Source of the DNA: Dendrolimus kikuchii
Lineage: Eukaryota; Arthropoda; Insecta; Lepidoptera; Lasiocampidae
Direction: 5' to 3'
Length of the DNA stretch: 64,000 bases
Assembly (NCBI GenBank): GCA_019925095.2
Contig: CM034401.1
Location: forward strand, 11,629,338-11,693,337
The notes beneath the pieces were generated by a model. It was not told the DNA's origin, did not search any database, and saw only the letters and a list, made by a program, of their open reading frames with translations. A program made the translations under genes and the position numbers. Position 1 is the stretch's first letter. Each line of letters opens with the position of its first letter. Positions 62,826-64,000 of this stretch are shown in pieces.

Positions 62826-63105
62826 TCTGTACCTGTTAATATTTTCTTAAGTTTTCGCGACTTGTATACATAATAAAACTACATTTTAACGGTTTTAAGC
62901 GCGGTAATTTTATTTGATTTTGGTTTTTCCGACGTTTCGGCCACTTTTCAAATAAAACTTTAACAATCAATACTCGTTGACACTTGACATCTTTGTCTTC
63001 CGTGATCACGGCCACTGAAAAGTGGCCGAAACGTCAGAAAAACCAAAATCAAATAAAATTACCGCGCTTAAAACCGTTAAAACGTAGTTTTATTCTGTAC
63101 CTGTT
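62826..63105. mobile_element. Penelope-like foldback unit with 12-bp target duplication
   Basis: A 256-bp unit (62838-63093) is flanked by perfect direct repeats TCTGTACCTGTT (62826-62837 and 63094-63105; the last base of the right arm overlaps the repeat). Inside, 62872-62950 and 63016-63094 are inverted copies with two mismatches in 79 bp. At 63010-63027 lies GGCCACTGAAAAGTGGCC, a 7-bp hairpin with a GAAA loop, followed directly by GAAAC. That is the stem II plus GAAA part of a hammerhead ribozyme. The CUGANGA box before it is degenerate (GTGATCA). No protein is encoded. Confidence 0.65.
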
Positions 63106-63474
63106 TTTAAGAATATTGCAACTCTGGAGGAAAATGAGTTTGGCATCAAGTTAAAGTTCATATAAAGAAGAAGTGCAGAAAGATGTAGTCTATCTATAAT
63201 AAACATATTAAATTATAACTTTTAATTTTTTAAGTCTTACTGACAATGTCAAATATAACATATCTGTGATCAAGCAGTCGCACAAAGTAGAGATTAATGC
63301 CAAAAAAATTGAATGTAGTCAACATACCATACTTAATGTATTAAGTAAGGCCGAATTTAGACAACAGCGACCACTAGCACCTATATTTTATTGAATTTAA
63401 TATATTATATTATAGCTTAAGATATCATTGGACGGTCTTATAATTAAATGTAATTTCTTCTAGATAACCTTAGA
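63106..63474. other. Non-coding stretch
   Basis: AT-rich, no recognised feature. Confidence 0.4.
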
Positions 63475-64000
63475 ATGGTTCGAAAAGTTTGCAGGCGTGG
63501 GCCCCCCTCACGAGGCCTCTTCCATTGCCGGGGATTCATCCTCCGGCATCATCATGCTCTCTTTGGCGTGGGGCGGTCTGTAACGCGCCCCACGGGAGGA
63601 GAGATGAGCGCGCGCGGAACACTCGCGCTCTCATCTCGACGGCATATGCGGGTGAGTGAGAACCCCTATACCCCAAGGGGCCCCACCCGCGCCGTCCGCT
63701 TACGGTGGCCGAAGGTCGAAATCCGCCCTCCGGCGTCGGCGCGTCCTCCTTTGGCGGGAGCGGAGCAAAGATGTCCGCTCACGCTCCCGCTCCGCCTCCT
63801 CCTTCGCAAGCATAACGCGCTCGCAGAAGGAGGAGACGGCGTCCCATCCGGTTGAGCTCCCGACCATGGTGCGTACCACGGCCGGGAGCGAGAGGTCAAA
63901 TCCGGTGACGGCGACGAGGTCTCGGCGCTGCTCTGTCCAGGCAGAACACTCCTGGAGTGTGTGCAGCGCCGTATCCTCGTCGCCGGTGTCGCAATGATGG
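63475..64000 (-). mobile_element. R1-type LINE 3' end, running off the window
   Basis: From the right edge on the minus strand the reading is HHCDTGDEDTALHTLQECSA, WTEQRRDLVAVTGFDLSLPA, VVRTMVGSSTGWDAVSSFCE, RVMLAKEEAERERERTS. This is the C-terminal zinc-binding region (C..C, H....C spacing) of R1-clade LINEs, followed by a GC-rich 3' UTR down to about 63475. It resembles the tail of the fragment at 6682. The reverse transcriptase lies outside the window. Confidence 0.75.

Noticed and set aside
63475..63997. Plus-strand ORFs of 113 and 126 codons at the right edge
   Set aside because: They are shadows of the minus-strand R1-type LINE coding end and its GC-rich 3' UTR.

Overview
The window is AT-rich eukaryotic DNA, most likely from a moth or butterfly (Lepidoptera). 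The clues are compact phase-0 exons of insect-type genes separated by long introns. The introns are full of repeat types common in Lepidoptera: maT-like mariners, R1-, jockey- and RTE-type LINEs, Helitron-like 'CTAG|T' elements, tRNA-derived SINEs and hAT MITEs. No rRNA, intact tRNA, CRISPR or prokaryotic features were seen. Most short ORFs are chance or antisense readings.

Two host genes face each other tail to tail. (1) Plus strand, 14106-37926: an Akap200/MARCKS-like gene with six coding exons, all cut at phase 0. They encode in order an N-myristoylation start (MGAKQSKRS), an acidic exon, a small basic exon resembling the MARCKS effector domain, a 1.44-kb acidic low-complexity exon, and two short C-terminal exons. 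The full chain is about 680 residues, or about 199 if the large exon is skipped. (2) Minus strand, 60077 down to 52913: the last four coding exons of an ABCC/MRP-type transporter. They carry a complete second nucleotide-binding domain (Walker A, Q-loop, signature, Walker B, H-loop). Its upstream exons lie beyond the window.

Region by region: 1-14 kb is upstream DNA with a 2.9-kb element bounded by 104-bp inverted repeats, an R1-type LINE fragment and a mariner. 14-41 kb is the Akap200-like gene. Its 12.9-kb third intron holds a jockey LINE, a hAT MITE inside another repeat, a mariner in a (TA)n tract and several Helitron-like copies. 41-47 kb is a nest: an RTE-type LINE split by a truncated copia-type LTR element. 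47-53 kb is quiet AT-rich DNA, probably intergenic plus the transporter 3' UTR, with one hAT MITE. 53-60 kb is the transporter 3' end, with LINE and SINE debris in its introns. 60-64 kb is repeat-dense and ends in an R1-type LINE running off the edge.

The most unusual signal is a small mobile unit seen twice (13496-13591 and 62838-63093). The copies have 13- and 12-bp perfect flanking direct repeats, and the second is a near-perfect 79-bp inverted duplication with a partial hammerhead-ribozyme-like hairpin. I interpret it as a minimal Penelope-type or retrozyme-like non-autonomous retroelement. All family assignments come from reading the sequence; no database search was run.
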